Shown here: positions 1 to 7,994 of the stretch, piece after piece | How positions within the stretch are numbered: position 1 is the first letter of the stretch | Layout: each line of letters starts with the position of its first letter | Notes under the pieces: generated by a model | The model's database searches: none | What the model was told of the DNA's origin: nothing | Seen by the model: the letters and a program-made list of their open reading frames with translations, nothing else | Assembly (NCBI GenBank): GCA_934502905.1 | Contig: CAKSVK010000065.1 | Coordinates: forward strand, 1-18,164 | Reading direction: 5' to 3' | DNA from: an uncultured Chitinophagaceae bacterium | GTDB taxonomy: Bacteria; Bacteroidota; Bacteroidia; Chitinophagales; Chitinophagaceae | DNA length: 18,164 nt | Position numbers and translations under genes: made by a program

Positions 1-2
1 TC

Positions 3-1523
3 CTGGTACATACCAGGGGAATTGTAAAAAAAGCGGTCAGGCTTACCCTGCAACATGGAGAAGCCGCTTTCACTGTGCCCTTTGTAGACATGGGGGATGG
101 TATTTCCCATATCACGCTTTTTGATGGAAACAGGAGACCTGTATGTGAGCGATTGTATTACGGAGGATCGCCTCAGCCGCTCGGTGTGCAGGCTGTGACC
201 GATGCGGCTGCTTACAGGCAACGCAGGAAGATCACTTTGACCGTTAATACCGCTGACATGGCGAACCTTTCGCTGGCGGTTTTTAGAAACGATTCCCTGC
301 AAAAGACGGAGCCCTTTGATATCAGGAGCTATTTGTGGTTGAGCAGTGAGCTGAAAGGAAAAATAGAATCGCCGGGGTGGTATTTCAGCGGTCAACCGGA
401 TAGCACTGCAGAAGCGATCGATAATCTTTTGCTTACACAGGGCTGGAGAAGATTTAACTGGCACGATGTGCTGCAAAAAAAATTACCGGCATTTACTTAT
501 TTGCCGGAAATAGACGGACACATTATCAATGGCAAGATCACAGATTCCCTCACCCGTAAAGGCAGGAGAGGCTCCCTTGTTTTTCTCTCTTTCCCGGGAA
601 CGCATAACAAATTCTATACATCGGAATCTGACAGGGATGGACACCTGGTGTTTTATACAAAAGATGTATATGGACAAAGCGAACTGATAGCGGAAGCAGA
701 TGATTTACTTAACAGTCCTGCAGGTATTGAGATTTTTGATCCTTTTTCCGAGAAATATTCTTTGAATAAGCTTCCGTCTTTGCAGCTGCGGAAGGAGTAT
801 GCGGAAGCATTGCGGACAAACAGCATAAATGCGCAGGTAGTCCGGAAATTTGGTGAAGACCGGCTAAAGGAACTAAGATATCCTCCATTGGTAGATACAA
901 CGAAATTTTACGGAAAAGCCGATGAAACCTATCTGCTGGATAATTATACCAGGTTTACTACCATGGAAGAGGTGTTGCGGGAATATGTATTGGGTATACT
1001 GGTAGGTAAGTCGGGAAAGAATTACCGGTTAACGGTGATTGATGCGTTGTCCAATTCATTGTTAAAAGACAATCCGCTTGTATTACTGGATGGCGTGCCG
1101 GTACTGGATATGAACAGGATCATTGAATATGATCCACTGAAGGTAAGAAAACTGGACATCGTGAAGGGAAAATATTATTACGGACCTTCCTTATTTTATG
1201 GTATAGCGGACTTTACTACTTATAAAGGTAACATGGAGAATTACGAAATGAGCCGGAACGCGGTGGTATTGGATTACGACGGGTTGCAGATGCAGCGTGA
1301 ATTTTATTCACCTGTATATGAAACGCCCGAACAGCAGCAGCATTCACTGGCAGACTACCGGAATCTTTTATTCTGGAACCCGGAGATCAGGACCGGCAAA
1401 GACGGAAAGGCAGAGATCAGCTTTTATTCAAGCGATCTTTCCGGGTCCTACAATGGTATTATTCAGGGAATATCTGCTGATGGCAAATCGGGTAGCACTC
1501 ATTTCAGCTTTACGGTACAATAA
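3..1523 (+). CDS. MG2/TonB-plug-domain surface protein, C-terminal part (5' truncated by window edge)
   Basis: The reading frame is open from the first bases of the window to the TAA at 1521-1523, so the GTG at 75 is an internal codon and not the start. About 506 codons are visible. Features typical of large Bacteroidota alpha-2-macroglobulin-like/carboxypeptidase-regulatory-like proteins are a QGWRRFNW segment near nt 438-461, a TonB-plug-like segment with LVLLDGVPVLD near nt 1080-1112 followed by a stretch rich in Tyr, and a terminal module containing LFWNPEIRTGKDGKAEISFY and SSDLSGSY. Family members usually have around 850-900 residues with an N-terminal signal peptide and MG domains; those parts lie outside the window. 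The protein is probably exported and surface- or periplasm-associated. Its substrate is unknown. The family assignment is from remembered motif patterns, not from a search. Confidence 0.75.
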   Translation: MVHTRGIVKKAVRLTLQHGEAAFTVPFVDMGDGISHITLFDGNRRPVCERLYYGGSPQPLGVQAVTDAAAYRQRRKITLTVNTADMANLSLAVFRNDSLQKTEPFDIRSYLWLSSELKGKIESPGWYFSGQPDSTAEAIDNLLLTQGWRRFNWHDVLQKKLPAFTYLPEIDGHIINGKITDSLTRKGRRGSLVFLSFPGTHNKFYTSESDRDGHLVFYTKDVYGQSELIAEADDLLNSPAGIEIFDPFSEKYSLNKLPSLQLRKEYAEALRTNSINAQVVRKFGEDRLKELRYPPLVDTTKFYGKADETYLLDNYTRFTTMEEVLREYVLGILVGKSGKNYRLTVIDALSNSLLKDNPLVLLDGVPVLDMNRIIEYDPLKVRKLDIVKGKYYYGPSLFYGIADFTTYKGNMENYEMSRNAVVLDYDGLQMQREFYSPVYETPEQQQHSLADYRNLLFWNPEIRTGKDGKAEISFYSSDLSGSYNGIIQGISADGKSGSTHFSFTVQ

Positions 1524-1723
1524 GCTGTCAACGCGTATCCTTCACCCGCTATTCGCTGTCGGGAGTTTTAAACTCGGGATCTTCTATGTTCCACCCGTTT
1601 CCAACGGATCTTTATTATATAACAATACTCCCCCAACTGCAGTCCGCAGCCTATAGGTATCCGAAAACGAAACAATTTTAAGAACCAGGCAGGAAGCTGA
1701 TATAAACCGTTGGGTTGTTTGCA

Positions 1724-3580
1724 CTACTGTATAAACAGGTCATCGATATAAAACACAGCTTTTGGAACTTTCCTGTCTGCGCCCGGCAATGGCGGCTCAG
1801 GCGTTTCATTGGGCGTGGTGCGGGTGGGATGGTCTCTGTAAGGACCGGTGCGGAAAGAGATGCGCTCTACCGACTGCACCTGTTCCGTCAGCGGAACATG
1901 CCTGTGTATGCTTTTTCCGTTGATGGAAATATCAAAGCTGCCATTTCCAGCAGTGTTTAACTTTATGGTAAATATATACCAGTTTTCAGGTGTATACATT
2001 CCTGCCGGCTTCATTTCTTTTCCGTTATTCACCAGCATTTCCCCCTTGCTGGTAAAAAGGATCCTCACAGGTCTGTTGCCATAGCGGTCGGTAAGATCAA
2101 TGGACAGTTCCCCCGAATTGTTCTGGTCGGCGTACACTTTGAAAGATATTTCGGTATTACTGGTTTCCCCGAATACTCTTATTGCCCGGGCATAGTCATA
2201 CGGATCTTCATCCAGCAGCCGGAGACTTTTGTTGACCTGCGACGGGAAAGGAACAACCGATACAGGTGCCCATTTGGGCGAATAAGTGATCCAGTCATAT
2301 ATTTCGCCACCGGTCTTCATGTGGTTGAAGTCTTCCGCTACAGGACCGGAAACACTGTGCCTGACAGGTAACGGTATCCGGCTGATCCATATATCTTCCT
2401 TGTTCATGCTGTATACCAGCCACATGTCGTCACCCGGAGGGTTTCCGTTCCCTTCCGTAATGCCGCGGGTATAACACGGACCAAAGTCTTTCCACCGTCC
2501 GTAAAACCTGCGCGGGGGAACTTCTCCCTGCACCAGCACCATATCATCGAAGTGAATACCGTCATCGCCGGTTACAGCAACCAACGGATAACGGTACTCC
2601 GACAGGTCGATAGGATTATATACCATCGCCATCCGCCCGTCATCCGTATTTTGCCCCCAGTTCTTTCCTCCGGACATAATTAATGTCGGCGCTTTCACCG
2701 GGTCGGAAAAAGTATAACCTCCATCTTCCGAAATAGCAGTCTTGGATTTTTTCCAGAGGCCAACAATTTTCCCGTCTTTTCGCCGGAACCAGGAGAATGC
2801 GGACAACCTGTCATCCTCAATATTATCCAGGAACATCTGTTCTTTTTCGTTATCCTCATCTTTCCACTGCAATGTCATTAACCGGTCACTGAGCAGCGCC
2901 TTGCATGCATGCACGAATCCTGTATCCAGGGACTGGTTATAAAAAGGAAAAGCAGTGTTGCTTTCATTCCATTCCGCATGTGTTTCATATTTAATAAAAT
3001 GAACAGGTCCCCAATTGCCATCCTTATATATTTCCCGTACAACCCTGCCGATACCTCCTTTCTGGAACGGGTTTTCTGTATGCCCATAAAAGCCCAGCGT
3101 GAGCAAACGCCCGTTGGGCGCTACATAAAAGCCCATTCGCTGGTGCATCATATAACCATCATATCCGTCAGGTATCTTCACACCTTCCGGTGCCTTATAA
3201 GGTGGAAATACGATCCGGGGGGTATCCCAGTTTCTGCCGTCGCTGGATGTAACCAGCAAAGTTTGTCCAGGTGCAATATGTTCATCTACCGGATTGCTGA
3301 GGTATTGAAGATAAAACCTGTTATTCCAGTATGCCAGAAAAGGAGCATGATTATAAGTCCAGCCCGAGTCGGTAGCGATATCGGTTGCCGACCGGTTTGC
3401 CCGCATCACCTGTATGCTCTCGGCACCCACGGCCCACCTGAGTCTTCCTTCGTGAACATCGGGGTCGATGGTAACGCCGCCAATATACCTGACAGGTTCT
3501 GCCGGACTGCCGGGTTGCGAATAAATATTCACCTGCCATAAAGCAAAACATACCGCTGTCAGCACTGATTTTTTGATCAT
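1724..3580 (-). CDS. Secreted sialidase-fold (BNR/Asp-box) beta-propeller protein with C-terminal LamG-like domain
   Basis: The protein has 618 residues. A Lys-containing start (MIKKSVLTAVCFALWQVNIY) followed by SQPG suggests a signal peptide. Residues about 25-410 look like a BNR/sialidase-type propeller with Asp-box-like repeats at about 112-118 (SSDGRNW), 284-291 (SEDGGYTF) and 337-344 (TGDDGIHF). Residues about 430-618 resemble a concanavalin-like/LamG beta-sandwich, including a DISINGKSIHRH strand pair and Trp/Phe-rich strands. Such proteins in Bacteroidota are usually carbohydrate-active (sialidase, rhamnosidase or lyase-type propellers), but I cannot assign a substrate. A classical sialidase Arg triad or FRIP motif is not obvious. 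It lies 62 nt downstream of hisH on the same strand. That gap contains a perfect 12-nt palindrome, TATTCCGGAATA, at 3611-3622. A separate transcription unit is likely. Confidence 0.6.
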   Translation of the reverse strand: MIKKSVLTAVCFALWQVNIYSQPGSPAEPVRYIGGVTIDPDVHEGRLRWAVGAESIQVMRANRSATDIATDSGWTYNHAPFLAYWNNRFYLQYLSNPVDEHIAPGQTLLVTSSDGRNWDTPRIVFPPYKAPEGVKIPDGYDGYMMHQRMGFYVAPNGRLLTLGFYGHTENPFQKGGIGRVVREIYKDGNWGPVHFIKYETHAEWNESNTAFPFYNQSLDTGFVHACKALLSDRLMTLQWKDEDNEKEQMFLDNIEDDRLSAFSWFRRKDGKIVGLWKKSKTAISEDGGYTFSDPVKAPTLIMSGGKNWGQNTDDGRMAMVYNPIDLSEYRYPLVAVTGDDGIHFDDMVLVQGEVPPRRFYGRWKDFGPCYTRGITEGNGNPPGDDMWLVYSMNKEDIWISRIPLPVRHSVSGPVAEDFNHMKTGGEIYDWITYSPKWAPVSVVPFPSQVNKSLRLLDEDPYDYARAIRVFGETSNTEISFKVYADQNNSGELSIDLTDRYGNRPVRILFTSKGEMLVNNGKEMKPAGMYTPENWYIFTIKLNTAGNGSFDISINGKSIHRHVPLTEQVQSVERISFRTGPYRDHPTRTTPNETPEPPLPGADRKVPKAVFYIDDLFIQ

Positions 3581-3642
3581 AACCGTTTTTTAGAAAACCT
3601 TATAGAGCATTATTCCGGAATATAATACTCTTTCGTTATTGT

Positions 3643-4257
3643 CTAATCAACCAGGCTTATAAAATTCCGGAGGATCTGTTCGCCCACGGCAGCGCTCTTT
3701 TCGGGATGGAACTGGGTACCGTAAAAATTATCTTTGTGTAAAGCAGAGCTGTAGGGTATAATATAATCTGTGGTAGCAATAGTATGATCTCCCAAAGCCG
3801 CATAATAACTGTGCACAAAATAGGTATAGCTGTTCTCAGGAAGATTTTGCAGCAGGGGACTTTTCAAATGGTATATCTTATTCCAGCCTATCTGCGGGAT
3901 CTTCATCTTTCCTGCGGATGTATTTGCCTGGGGTGCGGCAGCAAAATATTTCACATCTTCATCAAAGATACCAAGGCACTCCACGTTATTCTCTTCCGAG
4001 AAACGGCACATCAACTGCATACCCAGGCAGATGCCCAATACCGGCTGCTGCAGGTTTTTGATCACCTGGTCCAAACCTCGTTCCTTCAGATAGCGCATAG
4101 CGCTGCTGGCTTCGCCCACACCGGGAAAAATGATTTTATCGGCATCCTGTATTTCCTGTATGTTGTCCGTTACTCTTGCTGTTTGCCCGATACGTTCCAG
4201 CGCATACAGCACAGATTGGATATTACCGGCGTTGTATTTTATGATTGCGAGATTCAT
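3643..4257 (-). CDS. hisH: Imidazole glycerol phosphate synthase, glutamine amidotransferase subunit HisH
   Basis: The protein has 204 residues, the usual HisH length. It is a class I glutamine amidotransferase: nucleophile Cys77 in LGICLGMQ, and catalytic His184/Glu186 in QFHPEKS. HisH-specific features are the YNAGNIQSV N-terminus, FPGVGEASSAM, PQIGWN and YFVHSYY. It supplies ammonia to HisF for synthesis of imidazole glycerol phosphate and AICAR in histidine biosynthesis. No other his gene is in the window; it sits downstream of trpA in the same orientation. The 93 nt between hisH and trpA are almost filled by a tRNA gene on the opposite strand. If the trp transcript reads into hisH it must carry the antisense of that tRNA; otherwise hisH needs its own promoter, which I could not identify. 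The ATG start fits the conserved family N-terminus. Confidence 0.93.
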   Translation of the reverse strand: MNLAIIKYNAGNIQSVLYALERIGQTARVTDNIQEIQDADKIIFPGVGEASSAMRYLKERGLDQVIKNLQQPVLGICLGMQLMCRFSEENNVECLGIFDEDVKYFAAAPQANTSAGKMKIPQIGWNKIYHLKSPLLQNLPENSYTYFVHSYYAALGDHTIATTDYIIPYSSALHKDNFYGTQFHPEKSAAVGEQILRNFISLVD

Positions 4258-4275
4258 CGTATATTTATTTTACAA

Positions 4276-4348
4276 GCGGAAGTAGCTCAGTTGGCAGAGC
4301 ATCAGTTTCCCAAACTGAAGGCCGCGGGTTCGAGCCCCGTTTTCCGCT
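4276..4348 (+). tRNA. tRNA-Gly (anticodon CCC)
   Basis: A full cloverleaf of 73 nt can be drawn. The acceptor stem is GCGGAAG/TTTCCGC with one G-T pair. The D arm is GCTC/GAGC, the anticodon stem TCAGT/ACTGA has loop TTCCCAA (anticodon CCC), and the T arm GCGGG/CCCGT has loop TTCGAGC. The discriminator base is T, as in many bacterial glycine tRNAs, and CCA is not encoded. The gene lies opposite to its neighbours: its 5' end is 18 nt from the hisH start and its 3' end is 2 nt from the trpA stop codon. A TATATTTA at 4260-4267 resembles the Bacteroidota -7 element, but no well-spaced -33 TTTG was found, so the promoter is uncertain. Confidence 0.97.
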
Positions 4349-4350
4349 CT

Positions 4351-5145
4351 TTATTGTAAAATATTTTCTAAAAAGGATTTTGTTGTTTTTCTTATATCGT
4401 TGCCTCCCTGCTGCAGCGCTTTTATATAAGCGCTGCCGATAATAGCGCCGTTGGTATATTTGCATGCAGACGCAAACGTTGTCCTGTCTTTTATACCAAA
4501 GCCCACCAATACCGGGTTCTTCAGCTGCAGGGACTGCAGTCGCTGCAGGTAAGCTTCTACGTCATCAAAGTTTTTATCTTTTCCTGTCGTAGAGGAGGAG
4601 GAAACAGCATAGATAAATCCGCTGCTCAGGTTGTCTATTTTCCTGATCCTTTCCTCAGACGTCTCCGGTGTTACCAGGAAAATAAAATCCAGTCCGTATT
4701 TTTTCAGGACAGGTCCGTATGCAGTTTCAAATTCACGCATAGGCAGGTCCGGTAGTATCAGACCGTCAACACCTGCCGCAGATGCATCCGCACAGAATTT
4801 CTCAAAACCGTATTGCAGCACCGGGTTCAGGTAACCCATCAGGATCACGGGTATATCTATTTTTGCGGCATATTCGCTTTGCTGATCACGCATACCGTTC
4901 AGTTGCCGGAACAGCACTTTGATGCTCATTCCGTTCGCCAGCGCAATACTTCCGCTTTCCTGTATTACCGGGCCATCGGCCAGGGGGTCGCTGTAAGGTA
5001 TACCCAGCTCTATAATATCCGCGCCGTTTTCCTGCAATGCCTGCATGATAGGTATGGTGCTGTCCTGTTCCGGAAAACCTGCGGTACAATAAATGTTCAG
5101 GACCTCGTCGGGCTTCCTGGCGAATAATTGTTGTAATCTGCTCAT
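4351..5145 (-). CDS. trpA: Tryptophan synthase alpha chain
   Basis: TrpA cleaves indole-3-glycerol phosphate to indole and glyceraldehyde 3-phosphate, passing indole to TrpB. The product has 264 residues from the ATG chosen here. Catalytic Glu46 and Asp57 lie in ELGIPYSDPLADGP, matching Glu49/Asp60 of the enterobacterial enzyme. YCTAGFP near the N-terminus, LPDLP, FLVTPETSEERI and VGFGI complete the TIM-barrel signature. The frame also offers a TTG at 5160, only 3 nt after the trpB stop. I prefer the ATG at 5145 because family members typically begin close to the (M)xRxxxLF segment. It is the last trp gene; no terminator is visible after its stop codon, only the antisense of tRNA-Gly. Confidence 0.95.
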   Translation of the reverse strand: MSRLQQLFARKPDEVLNIYCTAGFPEQDSTIPIMQALQENGADIIELGIPYSDPLADGPVIQESGSIALANGMSIKVLFRQLNGMRDQQSEYAAKIDIPVILMGYLNPVLQYGFEKFCADASAAGVDGLILPDLPMREFETAYGPVLKKYGLDFIFLVTPETSEERIRKIDNLSSGFIYAVSSSSTTGKDKNFDDVEAYLQRLQSLQLKNPVLVGFGIKDRTTFASACKYTNGAIIGSAYIKALQQGGNDIRKTTKSFLENILQ

Positions 5146-5163
5146 TTCAAATCGTTTCAATGC

Positions 5164-6405
5164 TTATAAACTAACACCGTACTTTCCGTTTTCCATAGCT
5201 GCCATATAGGTGCCCATATCTTTATCGCCCCTGCCGCTCAGGCAAACCACTACGGTATCCTTTGCCGTTAGCTTCAATTGGTTCAGTCCGGCCAATGCAT
5301 GAGCGCTTTCCAGCGCCGGTATGATGCCTTCCAGCCGGGTTAGCCCGAAAGCCGCTTCCAGCGCTTCTTCATCGGTAGCGCTTAAAAATATGCCCCTGCC
5401 GGTCTCATACAGGTGCGCATGCAACGGGCCGATACCGGGATAATCCAAGCCGGCGGATATGCTGTGCGGTTCCACTACCTGGCCATCCTCCGTTTGCATA
5501 ACGAGGCTTTTACTGCCGTGCAGTATGCCGGGCTTACCCAGTTGTGTAGTCGCCGCGCTCATTCCGCTGTTGACACCATGTCCCGATGCTTCTACCGCCA
5601 CCAGCTTTACGGAAAATTCCTCCAGGTAATGATAAAAGGTGCCTGCCGCATTGCTGCCGCCGCCAACACAGGCTACCACGTAGTCCGGCAGCTCGCTTCC
5701 GGTTTTTTCTTTCAGTTGCCATTTTATTTCTTCGCTGATAATACTTTGAAACCGCGCCACCATATCAGGATAGGGGTGGGGCCCTACCACACTCCCGATA
5801 ATATAATGGGTATCTACGGGGTTATTGATCCAGTCCCTGATCGCTTCATTGGTAGCATCCTTCAGGGTTTTGCTGCCGCTGGTAGCCGGAACGACAGTAG
5901 CGCCCAGCATTTTCATGCGCGCCACGTTGGGCGCCTGTCTTTCAATATCTTTTTCACCCATGTACACCACACATTGCATATTCATTAATGCGCATACGGT
6001 TGCCGTGGCCACGCCGTGCTGCCCGGCGCCGGTTTCGGCGATGATCCGGTGCTTGCCCAGGCGCCTGGCTAACAGTATCTGCCCGATCGTGTTGTTGATC
6101 TTGTGGGCGCCGGTATGATTGAGGTCTTCTCTTTTCAGATAGATATTGGAACCATGCTTCTCACTGAGCCTTTTTGCAAAGTATAACGGTGACGGGCGGC
6201 CCACATAATCCTTCAGGAGTGCCCTGAATTCTTTTTGAAACTCCTCCTCATACATAATTTTCAGGTACTCCGACTTTAATTCTTCTACATTCGGGTACAA
6301 CATTTCCGGGATGAAAGCGCCGCCAAATTCCCCGTAATATCCAAAGATATCCGGCTGCTGGAACGTGCCTTTGTATTGTGCCAATGTTATATTTCTGTTG
6401 ATCAT
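5164..6405 (-). CDS. trpB: Tryptophan synthase beta chain
   Basis: A PLP-dependent enzyme that condenses indole with serine to form tryptophan; it works as the alpha2-beta2 complex with TrpA. The product has 413 residues. The Schiff-base lysine is Lys102 in HTGAHKINN, the catalytic Glu is Glu124 in AETGAGQHG, and the phosphate-binding loop GGGSNA is at about 248-253. [14 protein letters not shown] near the N-terminus and CLSGRGDKD near the C-terminus are standard TrpB1-type signatures. The trpA frame follows after a gap of 3-18 nt, depending on the trpA start, so the two are cotranscribed. Upstream, 109 nt separate it from trpF and contain strong inverted repeats, so trpBA may have expression partly separate from trpDCF. 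Confidence 0.98.
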   Translation of the reverse strand: MINRNITLAQYKGTFQQPDIFGYYGEFGGAFIPEMLYPNVEELKSEYLKIMYEEEFQKEFRALLKDYVGRPSPLYFAKRLSEKHGSNIYLKREDLNHTGAHKINNTIGQILLARRLGKHRIIAETGAGQHGVATATVCALMNMQCVVYMGEKDIERQAPNVARMKMLGATVVPATSGSKTLKDATNEAIRDWINNPVDTHYIIGSVVGPHPYPDMVARFQSIISEEIKWQLKEKTGSELPDYVVACVGGGSNAAGTFYHYLEEFSVKLVAVEASGHGVNSGMSAATTQLGKPGILHGSKSLVMQTEDGQVVEPHSISAGLDYPGIGPLHAHLYETGRGIFLSATDEEALEAAFGLTRLEGIIPALESAHALAGLNQLKLTAKDTVVVCLSGRGDKDMGTYMAAMENGKYGVSL

Positions 6406-6447
6406 ACTTTTTTATTTACTGCTTTTAGTAAAGTTTTCAGACTTTGA

Positions 6448-6494
6448 AGAACATATTGGTTACGAAGTCAGAGACTTCGTAACCAATATGTTCT
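6448..6494. repeat. Perfect 22-bp inverted repeat with 3-nt loop between trpF and trpB
   Basis: The arms 6448-6469 and 6473-6494 are exact reverse complements around the loop AGA. In RNA either strand would form a very stable hairpin. On the operon strand the downstream side has no run of U, so it is not a standard intrinsic terminator. The central part reads GAAGTCTCTGACTTC on the operon strand. The shape resembles REP-type palindromes seen in intergenic DNA; that identity is inference and needs a genome-wide count. Confidence 0.9.
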
Positions 6495-6496
6495 CC

Positions 6497-6511
6497 GTCG
6501 TCTCCGACGAC
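6497..6511. repeat. Second small inverted repeat directly after the trpF stop
   Basis: GTCGTC (6497-6502) and GACGAC (6506-6511) pair around TCC. The element begins 3 nt after the trpF stop codon on the operon strand and abuts the 22-bp palindrome. A weaker AAAGT/ACTTT pair lies on the trpB side (about 6430-6445). Tandem palindromes of this kind suggest a composite REP-like element or a 3'-end mRNA stabiliser. Confidence 0.75.
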
Positions 6512-6514
6512 AAC

Positions 6515-7147
6515 TTATCTCAGCCTGGCTGCGAACTGCCTCACTTTTTCCATATCCTTCACGCCCGGACTGGTCTCAAACATGCTGTTGACGTCCACGG
6601 CAAAAAGCTGGTCCTGGTGCCTGCCGGCAGCAAAAGTTTTAATGGTTTCCACGTCATCAAGACCTATACCGCCACTCAACAGGAAGGGCTTATTGATCTG
6701 TGCTTCATCCAGGATGCTCCAGTTAAATTTCTTTCCGCTACCACCGTAGTTGGCCCAATCTGTGTCAAAAAGATACAAATCACTTGCGTGCCTGTATTCT
6801 CTTATTTTCCAGTCAATTTTGTCTCCTTCTTTTATACGGAATACCTTTATTACAGGCACCTGCTCGCTTAGTCTTTCGGAAAGCCTGGGAGATTCATCCC
6901 CGTGCAGTTGTACCATATATAATCCGTATTCTTCCACATTGTGCATGATCTCATCGTATCCTGCATTTACAAAAACACCTACTTTATTGATCTTTAATTT
7001 TGACTTTGCCAGGTCTTCCGGTTGAATCTTTCCTACTACATACCTGGGTGATTTGTGGTAAAAAATAAACCCTGCAAAGTCGATGCCTGCTTCTTCCAGC
7101 GCGTGCACCTGTTCGATCTGGGTCATCCCGCATACTTTAATTCGCAT
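6515..7147 (-). CDS. trpF: Phosphoribosylanthranilate isomerase
   Basis: TrpF converts phosphoribosylanthranilate to CdRP by Amadori rearrangement. The product has 210 residues and a TIM-barrel signature: KVCGMT at the N-terminus with catalytic Cys6, QLHGDES near 80-86, the catalytic Asp region LFDTD near 126-130 followed by GGSGKKFNW, LLSGGI, and VDVNSMFETSPGVKD at the C-terminus. It is monofunctional and not fused to trpC, which lies 4 nt upstream; the two are clearly cotranscribed. The region after its stop carries two adjacent hairpins. The ATG start gives the canonical MRIKVCGMT beginning. Confidence 0.97.
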   Translation of the reverse strand: MRIKVCGMTQIEQVHALEEAGIDFAGFIFYHKSPRYVVGKIQPEDLAKSKLKINKVGVFVNAGYDEIMHNVEEYGLYMVQLHGDESPRLSERLSEQVPVIKVFRIKEGDKIDWKIREYRHASDLYLFDTDWANYGGSGKKFNWSILDEAQINKPFLLSGGIGLDDVETIKTFAAGRHQDQLFAVDVNSMFETSPGVKDMEKVRQFAARLR

Positions 7148-7151
7148 ACCG

Positions 7152-7934
7152 CTAGCGTTTTAACTGCTCAACAAATGCGGCAAAGGCAACCGATGGATCT
7201 GGTGTTTTCATAAAATTTTCTCCTATCAGAAAGCCCTGATACCCGTGGGTTTTCAGCTCCAGGATGGTGTTTACATCGCTGATGCCGCTTTCCGATATCT
7301 TCAATTTATCAGAAGGGATCTGTTTGCTGAGATCGATGGATGTCCGGATGCTTACTTCAAAAGTTTTCAGGTTGCGGTTGTTGACACCCACCAGGTCCAC
7401 CGCATCACAGATGTGTTCCAGCTCTTCTTCATTATGAATCTCCAGCAGCACTTCCAGCCCGAGGTTCCTGGCTGCTGCTGCCAGCGCTTTCACTTCTGCC
7501 GGGGTAAGATTGGCAGCAATCAGCAGGATAACATCTGCCCCCATACTTTTTGCTTCCACCAGCTGGTAACTGTCTATCATAAAATCTTTTCGCAGGATGG
7601 GTGCTTCGTGTATACGTGCCTTTTGCAGGTCTTCTGTGGTGCCGCCGAAAAACTTTTCATCCGTGAGTACCGATAAGGCGGATGCACCGTGTTTATAGTA
7701 TCCCCCTGTTATCACAGCCGGATCTGCATCTGCCTTGATCCATCCTTTGGAAGGTGATTTCCGTTTGAACTCAGCTATGATACCGGTTTTATCAGGGTCC
7801 AGCAAAAATTTCTTCAATGAAAGCGGTTCCCTCCTGAAGAAAGGAGATTGCTCCAGCTGCGACACAGGCATATCTATCTTCCGCTGTGCTACTTCCTTTC
7901 TTTTATGTTCAATAATAGTATCTAAAATAGTCAT
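7152..7934 (-). CDS. trpC: Indole-3-glycerol phosphate synthase
   Basis: TrpC closes the indole ring, converting CdRP to indole-3-glycerol phosphate. The product has 260 residues. Family motifs are IIAEFKRKSPSKG (Glu55 and Lys57 in catalytic positions), SVLTDEKFFGG, ILRKDF with catalytic Lys116, GADVILLIAA, LEIHNEEEL, VGVNNRNLKTF and SESGI. It is a standalone enzyme with trpF 4 nt downstream. The trpD stop lies 60 nt upstream, and I see no strong terminator in that gap. Confidence 0.97.
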   Translation of the reverse strand: MTILDTIIEHKRKEVAQRKIDMPVSQLEQSPFFRREPLSLKKFLLDPDKTGIIAEFKRKSPSKGWIKADADPAVITGGYYKHGASALSVLTDEKFFGGTTEDLQKARIHEAPILRKDFMIDSYQLVEAKSMGADVILLIAANLTPAEVKALAAAARNLGLEVLLEIHNEEELEHICDAVDLVGVNNRNLKTFEVSIRTSIDLSKQIPSDKLKISESGISDVNTILELKTHGYQGFLIGENFMKTPDPSVAFAAFVEQLKR

Positions 7935-7994
7935 ACAATTAATTTTTGTACCTGCCCGATCTCATTTCAGGCGCTTTCGTTTCCACCTTTTCAA

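Noticed and set aside
75..1523. GTG at 75 as the true start of the first gene
   Set aside because: The frame is open upstream to the window edge and the protein family is much longer, so the gene is truncated and starts before the window.
1523..1723. Terminator or regulatory element after the first gene
   Set aside because: Only the short palindrome GAGTTTTAAACTC stands out; its loop is too small for a normal hairpin and no T-run follows.
2909..3541. 210-codon open frame on the + strand inside the propeller gene
   Set aside because: It is fully antisense to a well-supported gene with signal peptide and Asp boxes; its own translation shows no recognisable domain.
3784..4359. 191-codon + strand frame across hisH and the tRNA
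   Set aside because: It runs through the complete tRNA-Gly gene and antisense to hisH, whose catalytic residues are all present.
5145..5160. TTG at 5160 as the trpA start
   Set aside because: The ATG at 5145 gives the usual family N-terminus; the TTG remains possible as a coupled start after trpB.
5413..5988. 191-codon + strand frame inside trpB
   Set aside because: Antisense to conserved trpB sequence, and the composition is unlike a real protein.
6448..6494. Intrinsic terminator for the trpF transcript
   Set aside because: The stem is strong but no run of U follows on the operon strand, and trpBA follow in the same direction.
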